Of a stretch of DNA of 64,000 bases, positions 30,325 to 41,813 are shown in pieces; the stretch's first letter is position 1, and every line of letters begins with the position of its first letter. Position numbers and translations under genes: made by a program. The DNA is from Winslowiella toletana (GTDB lineage Bacteria; Pseudomonadota; Gammaproteobacteria; Enterobacterales; Enterobacteriaceae). The notes beneath the pieces were generated by a model. That model had not been told where the DNA came from. It worked only from the letters and a program-made list of their open reading frames with translations, and searched no databases. The stretch is taken from positions 4,712,001 to 4,776,000 of the forward strand of contig NZ_JAGGMQ010000001.1 of the NCBI RefSeq assembly GCF_017875465.1, read 5' to 3'.

Positions 30325-31455
30325 GTGCAACGCGCATGCAAACTGGTTTCGCTGGCCTCGCTGCTGGCCCTCTCTTCATCGGTACTGGCATCGACTTACC
30401 CGCTGACCCTGACCGATTCCGACGGCAAACAAGTGACACTGAAGCAGGAGCCAAAGCGTCTGGTGGTGCAGGACGGGCGCGATATTCTGTCGCTGGCGCT
30501 GCTGGACCGTGACAATCCCTTCCAGCGTGTGGTGGCATGGAATAACCTGCTGAAGAAAAGTGATGGCGCCACCTGGCAATTGATGGATAAAAAATGGCCG
30601 CAGGCGAAAAAAATTATCGATATGGGCTTCAGCGATAAAGGCGAAGTCAATCTGGAAAGCGTGATTGCCGAGCGTCCTGATCTGATGGTAGCGCAGTTGC
30701 GTTCCAAACCCTCGCTGACGCAAACCGGCGTGCTGGATAAAATGAAGCAGTTAGGCATTCCGGTGCTGTTTATTGATACTTTCCAGAAACCGGTTGAAGA
30801 TGCGCCTGAAAGCATCACCTTGCTCGGTAAGGCGCTTAACCGTGAAACTGAAGCTAAAGAGTACACCGATTTCTATCAGCAGCACTACCAGGCGATTCTG
30901 GATAAAGTGCGTGACGTTCAGCCGAAGCCGCGGGTGTTTATCGAAGCCAAAGCCGGACTGGGCGGGCTTGATTCCTGTTGCTTTACCCATGGGCATGTCG
31001 GCTGGGGCGCAATGGTCGAGGCTGTAGGCGCAACTAACCTTGGCTCTGATCTGCTGCCTGGCGCCACCGGTGATATTTCGCTGGAAAAAGTGATTGCGAT
31101 GAAACCTGACGCCTATATTGTCTCCGGTTCGCAGTGGGCCAGTAAAAATAATGCCGCCGTGCCGTTTGGTTACGGTGTCACTCAGCAGCAGGTTGATGGC
31201 GCGTTTGAAAAAATGAAGCAGCGCCCGGGCTTTGCCGAGCTGCAGCCGGTCAAAGACGGACGTTTCTACGGTCTGTATCACAATTTCTATAACCATCCGT
31301 ATAACATCGTCGGTCTGGAGTATCTGGCGAAGTTTATCTATCCGCAGCAGTTCAGCAATCTCGATCCGGCGAATACCTGGCATCAGATTCTGACCCGCTT
31401 CACTACCGTGCCGGAAGGTAAGGGCGTATTAGGTTCTCAGGCGCCGAAAAACTGA
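30325..31455 (+). CDS. Siderophore/haem-type ABC substrate-binding protein, orphan
   Basis: 376-residue periplasmic protein of the FepB/BtuF-like class III binding family. A signal peptide ends near SVLAS; the first strand reads YPLTLTDSDGKQVTLKQEPKRLVV, typical of iron-siderophore binders, and IAMKPDAYIVSGSQWA marks the second lobe. CCFTHGHVGWGAMVEAVGATN is the hinge region. The GTG start has AAGGAG ahead. No permease or ATPase gene is adjacent, so it must work with a transporter elsewhere or as a scavenger. E. coli has pfkB at this place between ydiZ and ydiY. Confidence 0.82.
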   Translation: MQRACKLVSLASLLALSSSVLASTYPLTLTDSDGKQVTLKQEPKRLVVQDGRDILSLALLDRDNPFQRVVAWNNLLKKSDGATWQLMDKKWPQAKKIIDMGFSDKGEVNLESVIAERPDLMVAQLRSKPSLTQTGVLDKMKQLGIPVLFIDTFQKPVEDAPESITLLGKALNRETEAKEYTDFYQQHYQAILDKVRDVQPKPRVFIEAKAGLGGLDSCCFTHGHVGWGAMVEAVGATNLGSDLLPGATGDISLEKVIAMKPDAYIVSGSQWASKNNAAVPFGYGVTQQQVDGAFEKMKQRPGFAELQPVKDGRFYGLYHNFYNHPYNIVGLEYLAKFIYPQQFSNLDPANTWHQILTRFTTVPEGKGVLGSQAPKN

Positions 31456-31710
31456 TTAGCGGGCGGGCGCTTTTAACCGCGCTCGCCCCGGAAAAAATCT
31501 TCTTCCGCCCCCGCTGTAAGTTGCGCTAATAACCTCTATAATGCGCGCCGTTAATCAGAAGTATCTTATAAATGAAGCGTTTCACTGCGAATGCCTGGTA
31601 AAAAGAGCGATTTCATACTTTTTTACAAAAATTACCGTAAATGGCATTGATCGTCCTTCAAAACGCTTCAGACTCATTCCTTTTGAAACTGCCGTACAGG
31701 TCACATTTAT

Positions 31711-32463
31711 ATGAAAGCGCTTAAAAAGTTGTCTGCTGTTCTTTTGCTCTCAGGGATGTGTTGTCACCAGGCTCTGGCTGATAACTCCGTCTTTACCACC
31801 ATGGATGACCCGTCTACCGCTAAAACGCCATTTGAAGGCAGCGCTTCTGCCGGTTACCTGGCGCAAAGTGGCAACACCAAAAGTTCTAACGCCACTGCGG
31901 CAACCAATATGACCTGGTATCAGACCAGAACCGCTTACAGCCTGTGGGGCAACGCATCGAATGCGTCGTCCAACGATGAGCGCTCTTCTGAGACTTACCA
32001 GATTGGTGGTCGTTCACGTTACAACATGACTGATTATGACTACCTGTTTGGTCAGGCCAGCTGGTTAAGCGATCGCTTTAATGGTTACGATGGTCGTTCC
32101 ATTCTGGCTGCCGGTTACGGTCGTCAGATCCTGAATGGTCCGGTGCATTCACTGCGTGTGGAAGCGGGTCCTGGTGTGCGTTACGACGATTACCATGAAG
32201 GCGGCCATGATACTCAGCCGCTGGCCTATGGCGCAGTCAGCTATAACTGGCAGCTAACCGATAACACCAAGTTTATCCAGGGTGTATCAGTGCTGGGCAG
32301 TGACGATACCACCGTCAACTCTGAAACCGGTCTGCAGGTAGCGATTAACGAGCACTTCTCGCTGAAGATGGCGTACAACGTGACCTGGAACCAGAATCCG
32401 CCGGAATCTGCGCCGGATCATACCGATACCAAAACTACCATTCTGCTGTCCTACGCGATGTAA
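31711..32463 (+). CDS. ydiY: YdiY, DUF481 outer-membrane beta-barrel-like protein
   Basis: 250-residue secreted protein with a signal peptide (LLLSGMCCHQALA) and a DUF481 domain rich in alternating aromatic strands: ASAGYLAQSGNTKSSNATA, YQIGGRSRYNMTDYDYLFG, LRVEAGPGVRYDDYHEG and LSYAM at the end. DUF481 proteins are probably small outer-membrane barrels. E. coli YdiY is acid-inducible and lies in the same neighbourhood upstream of thrS. The exact role is unknown. Confidence 0.9.
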   Translation: MKALKKLSAVLLLSGMCCHQALADNSVFTTMDDPSTAKTPFEGSASAGYLAQSGNTKSSNATAATNMTWYQTRTAYSLWGNASNASSNDERSSETYQIGGRSRYNMTDYDYLFGQASWLSDRFNGYDGRSILAAGYGRQILNGPVHSLRVEAGPGVRYDDYHEGGHDTQPLAYGAVSYNWQLTDNTKFIQGVSVLGSDDTTVNSETGLQVAINEHFSLKMAYNVTWNQNPPESAPDHTDTKTTILLSYAM

Positions 32464-32470
32464 TTTCCAT

Positions 32471-32495
32471 GGGCCGAATGTTTTCGGCCCGTTTC
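32471..32495 (+). terminator. Terminator of ydiY
   Basis: An 8-bp stem (GGGCCGAA / TTCGGCCC) with a TGTT loop, followed by GTTTCTC. Moderate U-tract. Confidence 0.75.
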
Positions 32496-32756
32496 TCTAC
32501 TGCCCGCCACTTATCAGCCGAACAGCCCGTCCAAAGTGATATTAATTGCGTAATCAGTGACCTGTAGCCTGATGTTAATATCAGCCCGCGTCTCACAGCC
32601 CGTGCATTTAACCGTCCCGGCGTGTAAGATGTTCCCGCTTAAAGCGTTTTGGTTTTTTATCCCGCTTTAACACTCTGTACCCAGGCCGAGTACCAAACTG
32701 ACAATTGTGAGTTGGTTTCAAGTCTCATGCGCCTGATGTATATAAATAAACGATGA

Positions 32757-32790
32757 TTTGTATGTAGCCTTTCGTGTGGGTTACCACTGC
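32757..32790 (+). promoter_or_regulatory. thrS translational operator, tRNA-Thr anticodon-like hairpin
   Basis: Directly before the thrS Shine-Dalgarno the leader contains CTTTCGTGTGGG, nearly the same as operator domain 2 of E. coli thrS, whose loop displays the CGU threonine anticodon. Threonyl-tRNA synthetase binds this hairpin and blocks ribosome loading. The whole leader from 32496 is about 300 bases; I see no gene in it. Confidence 0.8.
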
Positions 32791-32805
32791 AATTAAGGAT
32801 ATAAA

Positions 32806-34734
32806 ATGCCCGTTATTACTCTTCCTGATGGAAGTCAGCGTATTTTCGACCACGCCGTTAGCGTGATGGAAATTGCTCAGGACATCGGTCCAGGTCTGGC
32901 GAAAGCCTGTATTGCTGGTCGCGTAAATGGTGAACTGGTTGATGCCATCGATCCGATTACCGAAGATGCCCAGGTCGCGATCATTACCGCGAAAGACGAA
33001 GCCGGTGTGGAAATTATTCGCCACTCCTGCGCGCACCTGTTAGGCCATGCGATTAAGCAACTGTGGCCGGACACCAAAATGGCTATCGGTCCGGTTATCG
33101 ACAACGGTTTTTACTACGATGTTGATATTGACCGCACCCTGACGCAGGAAGACCTCGAGCTGCTCGAAAAGCGTATGCATGAGCTGGCTGAGAAGAATTA
33201 TGACGTCATCAAGAAGAAAGTGAGCTGGCAGGAAGCGCGTGATGCTTTCGCGGCGCGTGGTGAAATCTATAAAACCACCATTCTTGATGAGAATATCAGC
33301 CACGACGACCGTCCTGGCCTGTATCACCACGAAGAATATATCGATATGTGCCGCGGTCCGCACGTACCGAATATGCGTTTCTGCCATCACTTTAAATTGC
33401 AGAAAATGTCCGGCGCTTACTGGCGCGGCGACAGTAATAATAAGATGTTGCAGCGTATTTACGGCACCGCATGGGCCGATAAAAAGCAGCTGGCGGCTTA
33501 TCTGCAGCGTCTGGAAGAAGCGGCGAAACGCGATCACCGCAAAATTGGTAAACAGCTCGACCTGTATCATATGCAGGAAGAGGCGCCTGGCATGGTGTTC
33601 TGGCATAACGATGGCTGGACGATCTTCCGTGAACTGGAAGTGTTTGTGCGCACCAAGCTGAAAGAGTATGACTACCAGGAAGTGAAGGGTCCGTTTATGA
33701 TGGACCGCGTGCTGTGGGAAAAAACCGGCCACTGGGAAAACTACAAAGAAGCGATGTTTACCACGTCATCGGAAAACCGCGAATATTGCATTAAACCGAT
33801 GAACTGCCCTGGCCACGTGCAAATTTTCAATCAGGGTCTAAAATCATACCGCGACCTGCCGCTGCGTATGGCGGAGTTTGGTAGCTGTCATCGTAATGAG
33901 CCGTCAGGCGCGCTGCATGGTTTGATGCGCGTGCGTGGCTTTACTCAGGATGACGCCCATGTCTTCTGTACTGAAGAGCAGGTGCGTGACGAAGTAAACA
34001 GCTGTATTAAGATGGTGTACGATATGTACAGCACCTTCGGTTTTGAAAAAATCGTGGTGAAGCTGTCTACCCGTCCGGAAAAACGCATTGGCAGCGATGA
34101 GATGTGGGATCGCGCCGAGCAAGATCTGGCGGAAGCACTGCAGGAAAATGGCATCGAATTCCAGTATCAGCCGGGTGAAGGGGCGTTCTACGGTCCGAAA
34201 ATTGAATTTACCCTGCATGATTGTCTGGATCGTGCGTGGCAGTGTGGTACCGTACAGCTCGACTTTTCTTTGCCAACACGTCTGAATGCTTCATACGTGG
34301 GTGAAAATAATGATCGTCAGGTGCCGGTGATGATTCACCGCGCCATCCTGGGTTCCATGGAGCGCTTTATCGGTATTCTTACCGAAGAGTACGCCGGTTT
34401 CTTCCCGACCTGGCTCGCTCCTGTACAAGCAGTGATAATGAATATCACTGATGGTCAGTCCGAATATGTCGCAGAATTGACCCGTAAACTGCAGAATGCG
34501 GGAATTCGCGTCAAAGCGGACTTGAGAAATGAGAAGATTGGCTTTAAAATCCGCGAGCACACTTTACGTCGTGTCCCTTACATGCTGGTCTGTGGTGATA
34601 AAGAGGTGGAAGCAGGCAAAGTTGCCGTTCGCACCCGCCGTGGTAAAGACCTGGGAAGCATGGACGTAAATGATGTTATCGAAAAGCTGCAGCATGAGAT
34701 TCGCAGCCGAAATCTTCATCAATTGGAGGAATAA
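32806..34734 (+). CDS. thrS: Threonyl-tRNA synthetase
   Basis: 642-residue class II synthetase charging tRNA-Thr. An N-terminal TGS domain (residues 1-61) is followed by the editing domain with [10 protein letters not shown] and the Cys in [12 protein letters not shown]. Catalytic core motif 2 is [22 protein letters not shown], with a zinc Cys in KPMNCPGH, and motif 3 is near [13 protein letters not shown]. The C-terminal anticodon-binding domain ends the chain. Length equals E. coli ThrS. First gene of the thrS-infC-rpmI-rplT-pheM-pheST-ihfA cluster, autoregulated through its leader. Confidence 0.98.
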   Translation: MPVITLPDGSQRIFDHAVSVMEIAQDIGPGLAKACIAGRVNGELVDAIDPITEDAQVAIITAKDEAGVEIIRHSCAHLLGHAIKQLWPDTKMAIGPVIDNGFYYDVDIDRTLTQEDLELLEKRMHELAEKNYDVIKKKVSWQEARDAFAARGEIYKTTILDENISHDDRPGLYHHEEYIDMCRGPHVPNMRFCHHFKLQKMSGAYWRGDSNNKMLQRIYGTAWADKKQLAAYLQRLEEAAKRDHRKIGKQLDLYHMQEEAPGMVFWHNDGWTIFRELEVFVRTKLKEYDYQEVKGPFMMDRVLWEKTGHWENYKEAMFTTSSENREYCIKPMNCPGHVQIFNQGLKSYRDLPLRMAEFGSCHRNEPSGALHGLMRVRGFTQDDAHVFCTEEQVRDEVNSCIKMVYDMYSTFGFEKIVVKLSTRPEKRIGSDEMWDRAEQDLAEALQENGIEFQYQPGEGAFYGPKIEFTLHDCLDRAWQCGTVQLDFSLPTRLNASYVGENNDRQVPVMIHRAILGSMERFIGILTEEYAGFFPTWLAPVQAVIMNITDGQSEYVAELTRKLQNAGIRVKADLRNEKIGFKIREHTLRRVPYMLVCGDKEVEAGKVAVRTRRGKDLGSMDVNDVIEKLQHEIRSRNLHQLEE

Positions 34735-34737
34735 AGT

Positions 34738-35289
34738 ATTAAAGGCGGAAAACGAGTTCTACCGACGCGACCAAATAAAATTAACGGTGAAATCCGTGCT
34801 ACAGAGGTGCGTCTGACAGGCATCGAAGGCGAGCAGCTGGGTATTGTTAGTCTGCGTGAAGCTATCGAGAAAGCTGAAGAAGCAGGTGTTGATTTAGTTG
34901 AAATCAGCCCTAACGCCGAACCGCCTGTATGCCGTATTATGGATTACGGCAAGTTCCTCTACGAAAAAAGCAAATCTTCTAAGGAACAGAAGAAGAAGCA
35001 AAAAGTTATCCAGGTTAAGGAAATTAAATTCCGTCCTGGAACCGATGATGGCGACTATCAGGTCAAACTACGCAACCTGATTCGCTTTCTGGAAGATGGC
35101 GATAAAGCCAAAATCACGCTGCGTTTCCGTGGTCGTGAGATGGCGCACCAGCAGATCGGTATGGAAGTGCTTAACCGCGTCCGTAAAGATCTGTGTGAAG
35201 ATCTGGATTTGGCCATTGTCGAATCCTTCCCTTCGAAGATCGAAGGCCGCCAGATGATCATGGTGCTCGCTCCCAAGAAGAAGCAGTAG
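34738..35289 (+). CDS. infC: Translation initiation factor IF-3 (AUU start)
   Basis: 183-residue initiation factor that keeps ribosomal subunits apart and checks the start codon-anticodon pairing. The reading begins at ATT (34738): Ile/[28 protein letters not shown], the full E. coli-type N-terminus, preceded by TTGGAGGAATAAAG. No ATG or GTG is available there; the next GTG, 23 codons on, would cut the N-domain. The rare AUU codon is the known basis for IF-3 autorepression. A three-residue insertion relative to E. coli lies near residue 155 ([15 protein letters not shown]). It starts three bases after the thrS stop. Confidence 0.96.
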   Translation: MKGGKRVLPTRPNKINGEIRATEVRLTGIEGEQLGIVSLREAIEKAEEAGVDLVEISPNAEPPVCRIMDYGKFLYEKSKSSKEQKKKQKVIQVKEIKFRPGTDDGDYQVKLRNLIRFLEDGDKAKITLRFRGREMAHQQIGMEVLNRVRKDLCEDLDLAIVESFPSKIEGRQMIMVLAPKKKQ

Positions 35290-35359
35290 GCCATTCAAGT
35301 AGTTTACCGCGCAGCGTTCGCGCTGCACGGTGACTCGCCTGTCTGATTCATTTTATTAA

Positions 35360-35581
<222 letters not shown>

Positions 35582-35622
35582 GTAAATTTTTTTAAATTCA
35601 GAATATTAAACAGGAGAGCTAA

Positions 35623-35979
<357 letters not shown>

Positions 35980-36048
35980 GCCAGAATACCCTGAATAGTT
36001 TGAGCGGCAGCAATGCGTCTGCCGCCCGAAATATGACGGGTAGGTGAG

Positions 36049-36076
36049 AGAGGGAGCTTGTCTCCCTCTTTTATTT
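36049..36076 (+). terminator. Terminator after rplT
   Basis: An 8-bp stem (AGAGGGAG / CTCCCTCT) with a CTTGT loop, followed by a T-rich tract. A second hairpin (GCGGCAG / CTGCCGC) lies just before it at 36005-36026. Confidence 0.88.
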
Positions 36077-36096
36077 TAAGTAACTCAAGCAAAAGA

Positions 36097-36125
36097 TTGA
36101 CATTTGTGGCTGCTGGCTTTTCAAT
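36097..36125 (+). promoter_or_regulatory. Candidate pheM-pheST promoter
   Basis: A perfect -35 TTGACA (36097-36102), a 17-base spacer and a -10-like TTCAAT. It lies about 50 bases upstream of the pheM leader peptide, where E. coli has its pheM promoter. Confidence 0.55.
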
Positions 36126-36173
36126 AGAGCGGTTCCGATGACTGATATGACTCTCTATAAAGGTAATGCAAGC

Positions 36174-36218
36174 ATGAATGCTGCTATTTTCCGTTTCTTT
36201 TTTTACTTTAGCGCCTGA
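36174..36218 (+). CDS. pheM: pheST attenuation leader peptide PheM
   Basis: 14-residue peptide MNAAIFRFFFYFSA with five Phe codons, nearly the same as E. coli PheM. Ribosome stalling at the Phe codons when charged tRNA-Phe is scarce lets an antiterminator form downstream. It is too short for usual gene callers but its sequence, its Phe cluster and the following hairpins make the call certain. Confidence 0.96.
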   Translation: MNAAIFRFFFYFSA

Positions 36219-36223
36219 CCACC

Positions 36224-37354
<1,131 letters not shown>

Positions 37355-37369
37355 GGGCAGGTTATACCA

Positions 37370-39757
37370 ATGAAATTCAGTGAACTCTGGTTACGTGAAT
37401 GGGTAAACCCAGCCATTGACAGTGAAGCGTTATCCGATCAAATCACCATGGCGGGACTGGAAGTCGACGGCGTTGACGCCGTTGCCGGTGACTTCCATGG
37501 CGTGGTGGTTGGCGAAGTGGTTGAATGCGGTCAGCATCCCAACGCCGATAAACTGCGTGTCACCAAAATCAATGTGGGCGGCGAACGCCTGCTGGATATC
37601 GTCTGCGGCGCACCGAATTGCCGCCTCGGTCTGAAAGTGGCGGTCGCCACCGTTGGCGCGGTGCTGCCGGGCGATTTTAAAATTAAAGCGGCGAAACTGC
37701 GTGGCGAGCCGTCTGAAGGCATGTTGTGCTCTTTCTCTGAGCTGGCGATCTCTGCCGATCATGATGGCATTATCGAACTGCCTGCCGATGCGCCGGTGGG
37801 TACTGATATCCGTGACTACCTGCAGCTGAACGATAACACCATCGAAATCAGCGTAACGCCAAACCGCGCCGACTGCCTGAGCATTATCGGCGTGGCGCGT
37901 GATGTGGCGGTGGTGAATCAGCTGCCGCTGACCGAAGCGGAAATCGCGCCAGTCGTCGCCACCATCAGCGATACCTTCCCGATTCGCGTCGATGCCGTTG
38001 ACGCCTGCCCGCGTTATCTGGGCCGCGTGGTGAAAGGCATTAATGTTAAAGCCGAATCACCGCTGTGGTTGCGCGAAAAACTGCGTCGTTGCGGTATTCG
38101 TTCTATCGATCCGGTGGTGGATATCACCAACTTTGTGCTGCTGGAACTGGGTCAGCCGATGCACGCCTTCGATCTGGATCGCCTTGATTCCGGCATTATT
38201 GTGCGCCTTGCAGCAGAGGGTGAAACCCTGACCTTGCTGGACGGCAGTGAAGCGAAACTGAGCAGCGATACGCTGGTGATCGCCGATCATCAGCAGGCGC
38301 TGGCGATGGGCGGCATCTTTGGCGGCGAGCACTCTGGCGTCAATGAACAGACCTGCAATGTGCTGTTTGAATGTGCATTCTTCAGTCCGCTGGCGATTAC
38401 CGGCCGTGCGCGCCGTCAGGGTCTGCATACCGATGCTTCACACCGTTACGAGCGTGGTGTTGATTCGGCGCTGCAATATAAAGCGATGGAGCGCGCTACC
38501 CGCCTGCTGCTGGATATTTGTGGCGGCGAAGCCGGTCCGGTTATCGATGTGACCAATGAAGCCTCGCTGCCCAAAGCGGCGACCATCCGTCTGCGTCGTG
38601 AAAAACTCGACCGTCTGATTGGCCATGTGATTGCTGACGATCAGGTGACCGATATTCTGCAACGTCTGGGTTGCCAGGTCACCGTCACTGACGGCGAATG
38701 GCAGGCAATTGCACCGAGCTGGCGTTTCGATATGGAAATCGAAGAGGACCTGGTAGAGGAAGTGGCGCGTGTATACGGCTACAACAATATTCCTGATGTG
38801 CCGGTACAGGCCAGCCTGGTGATGACTAAACATCGTGAAGCGAACCTGTCGCTGAAGCGCGCGAAGATGATGCTGGTGGATAAAGGCTATCAGGAAGCGA
38901 TCACTTATAGCTTTGTCGATCCAAAAATCCAGGCGCTGTTGCACCCGGGCGAAGAGAATCTGCTGCTGCCAAGCCCGATTTCGGTCGAGATGTCGGCGAT
39001 GCGTCTGTCGCTGTGGAGTGGTTTACTGTCAGCGGTGGTGTATAACCAGAACCGTCAGCAGAGCCGTGTACGCCTGTTTGAGAGCGGCTTACGCTTTGTG
39101 CCTGATACACAGGCAAACCTCGGCATCCGTCAGGATCTTATGCTGTCGGGCGTTTTAAGCGGTAATCGCTATGAAGAGCATTGGGACCTGGCGCGACAGG
39201 CAACAGACTTCTATGATTTAAAAGGTGATTTAGAATCGGTTCTGGATCTGACGGGTAAACTGGAGTCTGTTTCGTTCCGGGCCGAAGCCAATCCGGCTCT
39301 TCATCCGGGTCAAAGTGCGGCAATTTATTTGCACGGTGAGAAAATCGGATTTATCGGTGTGGTGCATCCTGAGCTGGAACGTAAGCTGGATCTTAACGGA
39401 CGCACCTTAGTGTTTGAACTGCTTTGGGATAAGGTCGCAGACCGCGTGCTGCCTGAAGCGCGCGAGATTTCACGCTTCCCGGCAAACCGCCGTGATATCG
39501 CTGTTGTCGTGGCCGAAAACGTGCCCGCAGCAGATATCATCGCCGAGTGTAAGAAAGTTGGCGTAAATCAGGTAGTTGGCGTAAACTTGTTTGACGTGTA
39601 CCGCGGTAAGGGTGTAAATGAGGGTTATAAGAGCCTCGCTATCAGCCTGATTTTGCAAGATACCAGCCGGACACTCGAAGAAGAGGAGATTGCCGCTACT
39701 GTTGCAAGATGTGTAGAGGCACTGAAAGAGCGATTCCAAGCATCCTTGAGGGATTGA
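37370..39757 (+). CDS. pheT: Phenylalanyl-tRNA synthetase beta subunit
   Basis: 795-residue subunit, equal in length to E. coli PheT. In order it has an N-terminal tRNA-binding EMAP-like domain ([20 protein letters not shown]), the B3/B4 editing domain ([44 protein letters not shown]), the B5 and catalytic-like domain, and the C-terminal ferredoxin-like anticodon-binding domain ([15 protein letters not shown]). It edits Tyr-tRNA-Phe and binds tRNA. The gene overlaps the Shine-Dalgarno region of ihfA, four bases downstream. Confidence 0.98.
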   Translation: MKFSELWLREWVNPAIDSEALSDQITMAGLEVDGVDAVAGDFHGVVVGEVVECGQHPNADKLRVTKINVGGERLLDIVCGAPNCRLGLKVAVATVGAVLPGDFKIKAAKLRGEPSEGMLCSFSELAISADHDGIIELPADAPVGTDIRDYLQLNDNTIEISVTPNRADCLSIIGVARDVAVVNQLPLTEAEIAPVVATISDTFPIRVDAVDACPRYLGRVVKGINVKAESPLWLREKLRRCGIRSIDPVVDITNFVLLELGQPMHAFDLDRLDSGIIVRLAAEGETLTLLDGSEAKLSSDTLVIADHQQALAMGGIFGGEHSGVNEQTCNVLFECAFFSPLAITGRARRQGLHTDASHRYERGVDSALQYKAMERATRLLLDICGGEAGPVIDVTNEASLPKAATIRLRREKLDRLIGHVIADDQVTDILQRLGCQVTVTDGEWQAIAPSWRFDMEIEEDLVEEVARVYGYNNIPDVPVQASLVMTKHREANLSLKRAKMMLVDKGYQEAITYSFVDPKIQALLHPGEENLLLPSPISVEMSAMRLSLWSGLLSAVVYNQNRQQSRVRLFESGLRFVPDTQANLGIRQDLMLSGVLSGNRYEEHWDLARQATDFYDLKGDLESVLDLTGKLESVSFRAEANPALHPGQSAAIYLHGEKIGFIGVVHPELERKLDLNGRTLVFELLWDKVADRVLPEAREISRFPANRRDIAVVVAENVPAADIIAECKKVGVNQVVGVNLFDVYRGKGVNEGYKSLAISLILQDTSRTLEEEEIAATVARCVEALKERFQASLRD

Positions 39758-39761
39758 ACCT

Positions 39762-40061
39762 ATGGCGCTTACAAAAGCTGAAATGTCTGAATACCTGTTT
39801 GAGAAGCTTGGGCTTAGCAAGCGGGATGCCAAAGAGCTGGTTGAGCTGTTTTTCGAAGAAGTGAGACGTGCTTTGGAAAATGGTGAACAGGTCAAATTGT
39901 CCGGTTTTGGCAACTTTGATCTCCGCGACAAGAATCAACGTCCGGGACGTAACCCAAAGACTGGCGAAGATATTCCGATTACGGCACGGCGCGTGGTGAC
40001 GTTCCGCCCGGGTCAGAAGCTCAAAAGTCGGGTTGAGAACGCCTCGCCGAAAGAAGACTAA
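39762..40061 (+). CDS. ihfA: Integration host factor alpha subunit
   Basis: 99-residue HU-family DNA-bending protein that pairs with IhfB. It begins [33 protein letters not shown] and carries the beta-arm motif [20 protein letters not shown], with the Pro that intercalates DNA. IHF helps sigma-54 promoters such as the one before astC. Its own promoter normally lies inside pheT. A strong terminator follows. Confidence 0.98.
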   Translation: MALTKAEMSEYLFEKLGLSKRDAKELVELFFEEVRRALENGEQVKLSGFGNFDLRDKNQRPGRNPKTGEDIPITARRVVTFRPGQKLKSRVENASPKED

Positions 40062-40073
40062 TCTCTGCTATAT

Positions 40074-40098
40074 AAAAGGCCGCGCAAGCGGCCTTTTT
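40074..40098 (+). terminator. Terminator of ihfA
   Basis: A 10-bp stem (AAAAGGCCGC / GCGGCCTTTT) with a GCAA loop and five T. Confidence 0.95.
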
Positions 40099-40275
40099 CA
40101 TGTTCTGCGTCCACGGTGGCGATGTTTTTTGCTGCTGTTATCACTCCACGCTCCCTTCACAATGTCAGGATTTCGTAAGTTACCGGAAAGTATGATGAAA
40201 ATCATCCGTCAGCTGATAGTTAGCAGCATAAGGTATTGCTATAACTTGCCCATCTTATAAAGAGAGGTAAGACCG

Positions 40276-40698
40276 ATGAAAAAAACGGCTATGTTACTTT
40301 GCGTCCTGTCATGGATGCCGCTGCTGGCGCAGGCCGGTGTTTCCATCAATATTAATACACCGGGAGTCTCTGTATCGATTGGCGATCGTAACGATCGCGG
40401 TTACTACTGGGATGGCTATGACTGGCGTGAGCCGGCCTGGTGGCAGTCGCACCATGGTCGTCGTGTCGGCGAACGTGGCCCGCGTGGTGACTACTGGAAT
40501 GGTAATGGCTGGCAGAAGCACTCGCCTGCACAGCATGCCGCGAAGCCGAAGCCACAACCCCAGCGCCAGCCACAGCAGGTTGCTCAGCATGAGAGTAATC
40601 ACGGTAAGCCGCAGCAGGGCGGCGACCAGAAAGGTCAGGGTAATAAAGGCAAAGGTGATAATCACCAGCCTGTCCCGCCGCAGGATCAGCATCGTTAA
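40276..40698 (+). CDS. Small secreted DUF2502-like protein
   Basis: 140-residue protein with a signal peptide (MKKTAMLLCVLSWMPLLAQA). The mature N-terminus VSININTPGVSVSIGDRNDR and the repeated YYWDGYDWR / DYWNGNGWQ motif resemble DUF2502 (YpeC-like) envelope proteins. The C-terminal 60 residues are low-complexity Gln/Pro/Lys/His (KPKPQPQRQPQQ). A GAGAGG Shine-Dalgarno precedes the start. It is an insertion between ihfA and btuC. Function unknown. Confidence 0.75.
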   Translation: MKKTAMLLCVLSWMPLLAQAGVSININTPGVSVSIGDRNDRGYYWDGYDWREPAWWQSHHGRRVGERGPRGDYWNGNGWQKHSPAQHAAKPKPQPQRQPQQVAQHESNHGKPQQGGDQKGQGNKGKGDNHQPVPPQDQHR

Positions 40699-40790
40699 TC
40701 ATTTCCCCCGGAGCCAGCATTGCTGGCTCTATCTTTTTCTGCCGCAGCCACTACAATTAAAACCCTGTTTTCTTTGATAAAGAGCCATCA

Positions 40791-41780
40791 ATGACGCTGC
40801 TTTCGCACCTGTCGCAGCGCGCCGAACGCTATGGGCGGCGCTGGCTGGGGTTGTTGCTGGCGCTGACGCTGCTGGTGACGATAATTAGCCTGTGCGCCGG
40901 TGACAGCTGGATCGCGCCTGACGCCTGGTTCAGTCAGCAGGGGCAGCTGTTTGTCTGGCAACTGCGTTTGCCACGTACGCTGGCGGTATTACTGGTGGGG
41001 GCGTCACTGGCCGTTGCTGGTGCGGTGATGCAGGCGCTGTTTGATAATCCGCTGGCGGAACCGGGATTGCTGGGTGTTTCCAATGGCGCTGGCGTCGGGC
41101 TGGTATTAAGTGTGATGCTCGGTAGCGGGCAACCCTGGAGCCACAGCCTTGCCGCCATCGCTGGCGCGCTGCTGGCAACGCTGATTCTGCTGCGCTTTGC
41201 CCGTCATCATCTCTCCAGCAGTCGTCTGCTGCTGGCCGGTGTGGCGCTGGGGATTATCTGTAGCGCGGTGATGACCTGGGCGGTCTATTTCAGTAGCAGC
41301 CTCGATCTGCGCCAGTTAATGTACTGGATGATGGGGGGCTTTAGCGGCATTGACTGGCGTTATCGCTGGCTGATGCTGGCGCTGTTGCCGATTCTGTTAT
41401 GGCTGACCGCTCAGTCACGCGCGCTGAATTTACTGGCGCTGGGGGAGGTTTCCGCGCGTCAGCTGGGCCTGCCGCTGGCGTTATGGCGTAATCTGCTGGT
41501 GATGGCGATTGGCTGGCTGGTGGGCGTCAGCGTGGCGCTGGCCGGGGCCATCGGCTTTGTCGGCCTGGTGATCCCGCACATATTGCGGCTTAACGGGCTG
41601 ACCGATCACCGCATACTGTTACCGGCATGCGCGCTGGCGGGCGCCTCAGTATTACTGGGCGCAGATATTATCGCCCGTGTGGTGCTGACGTCGGCGGAAC
41701 TGCCGATTGGCGTAGTGACCGCTACGCTGGGCGCGCCGATCTTTATCTGGTTATTACTGAACAACCGTCGTCAGCACTAG
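40791..41780 (+). CDS. btuC: Vitamin B12 ABC transporter permease BtuC
   Basis: 329-residue inner-membrane permease of the FecCD family with ten helices, the channel half of BtuCDF that imports cobalamin handed over by BtuF. Marks: [56 protein letters not shown] (the coupling region to BtuD) and [17 protein letters not shown]. The same btuC-btuE-btuD order as in E. coli is kept. Confidence 0.96.
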   Translation: MTLLSHLSQRAERYGRRWLGLLLALTLLVTIISLCAGDSWIAPDAWFSQQGQLFVWQLRLPRTLAVLLVGASLAVAGAVMQALFDNPLAEPGLLGVSNGAGVGLVLSVMLGSGQPWSHSLAAIAGALLATLILLRFARHHLSSSRLLLAGVALGIICSAVMTWAVYFSSSLDLRQLMYWMMGGFSGIDWRYRWLMLALLPILLWLTAQSRALNLLALGEVSARQLGLPLALWRNLLVMAIGWLVGVSVALAGAIGFVGLVIPHILRLNGLTDHRILLPACALAGASVLLGADIIARVVLTSAELPIGVVTATLGAPIFIWLLLNNRRQH

Positions 41781-41813
41781 CTGGCAAACTCAACCCTGAC
41801 ACAGGAAATCCGC

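Noticed and set aside
34807..35289. A shorter infC starting at GTG 34807
   Set aside because: It would delete the conserved N-terminal 23 residues; the ATT start with a good Shine-Dalgarno restores the full family sequence.
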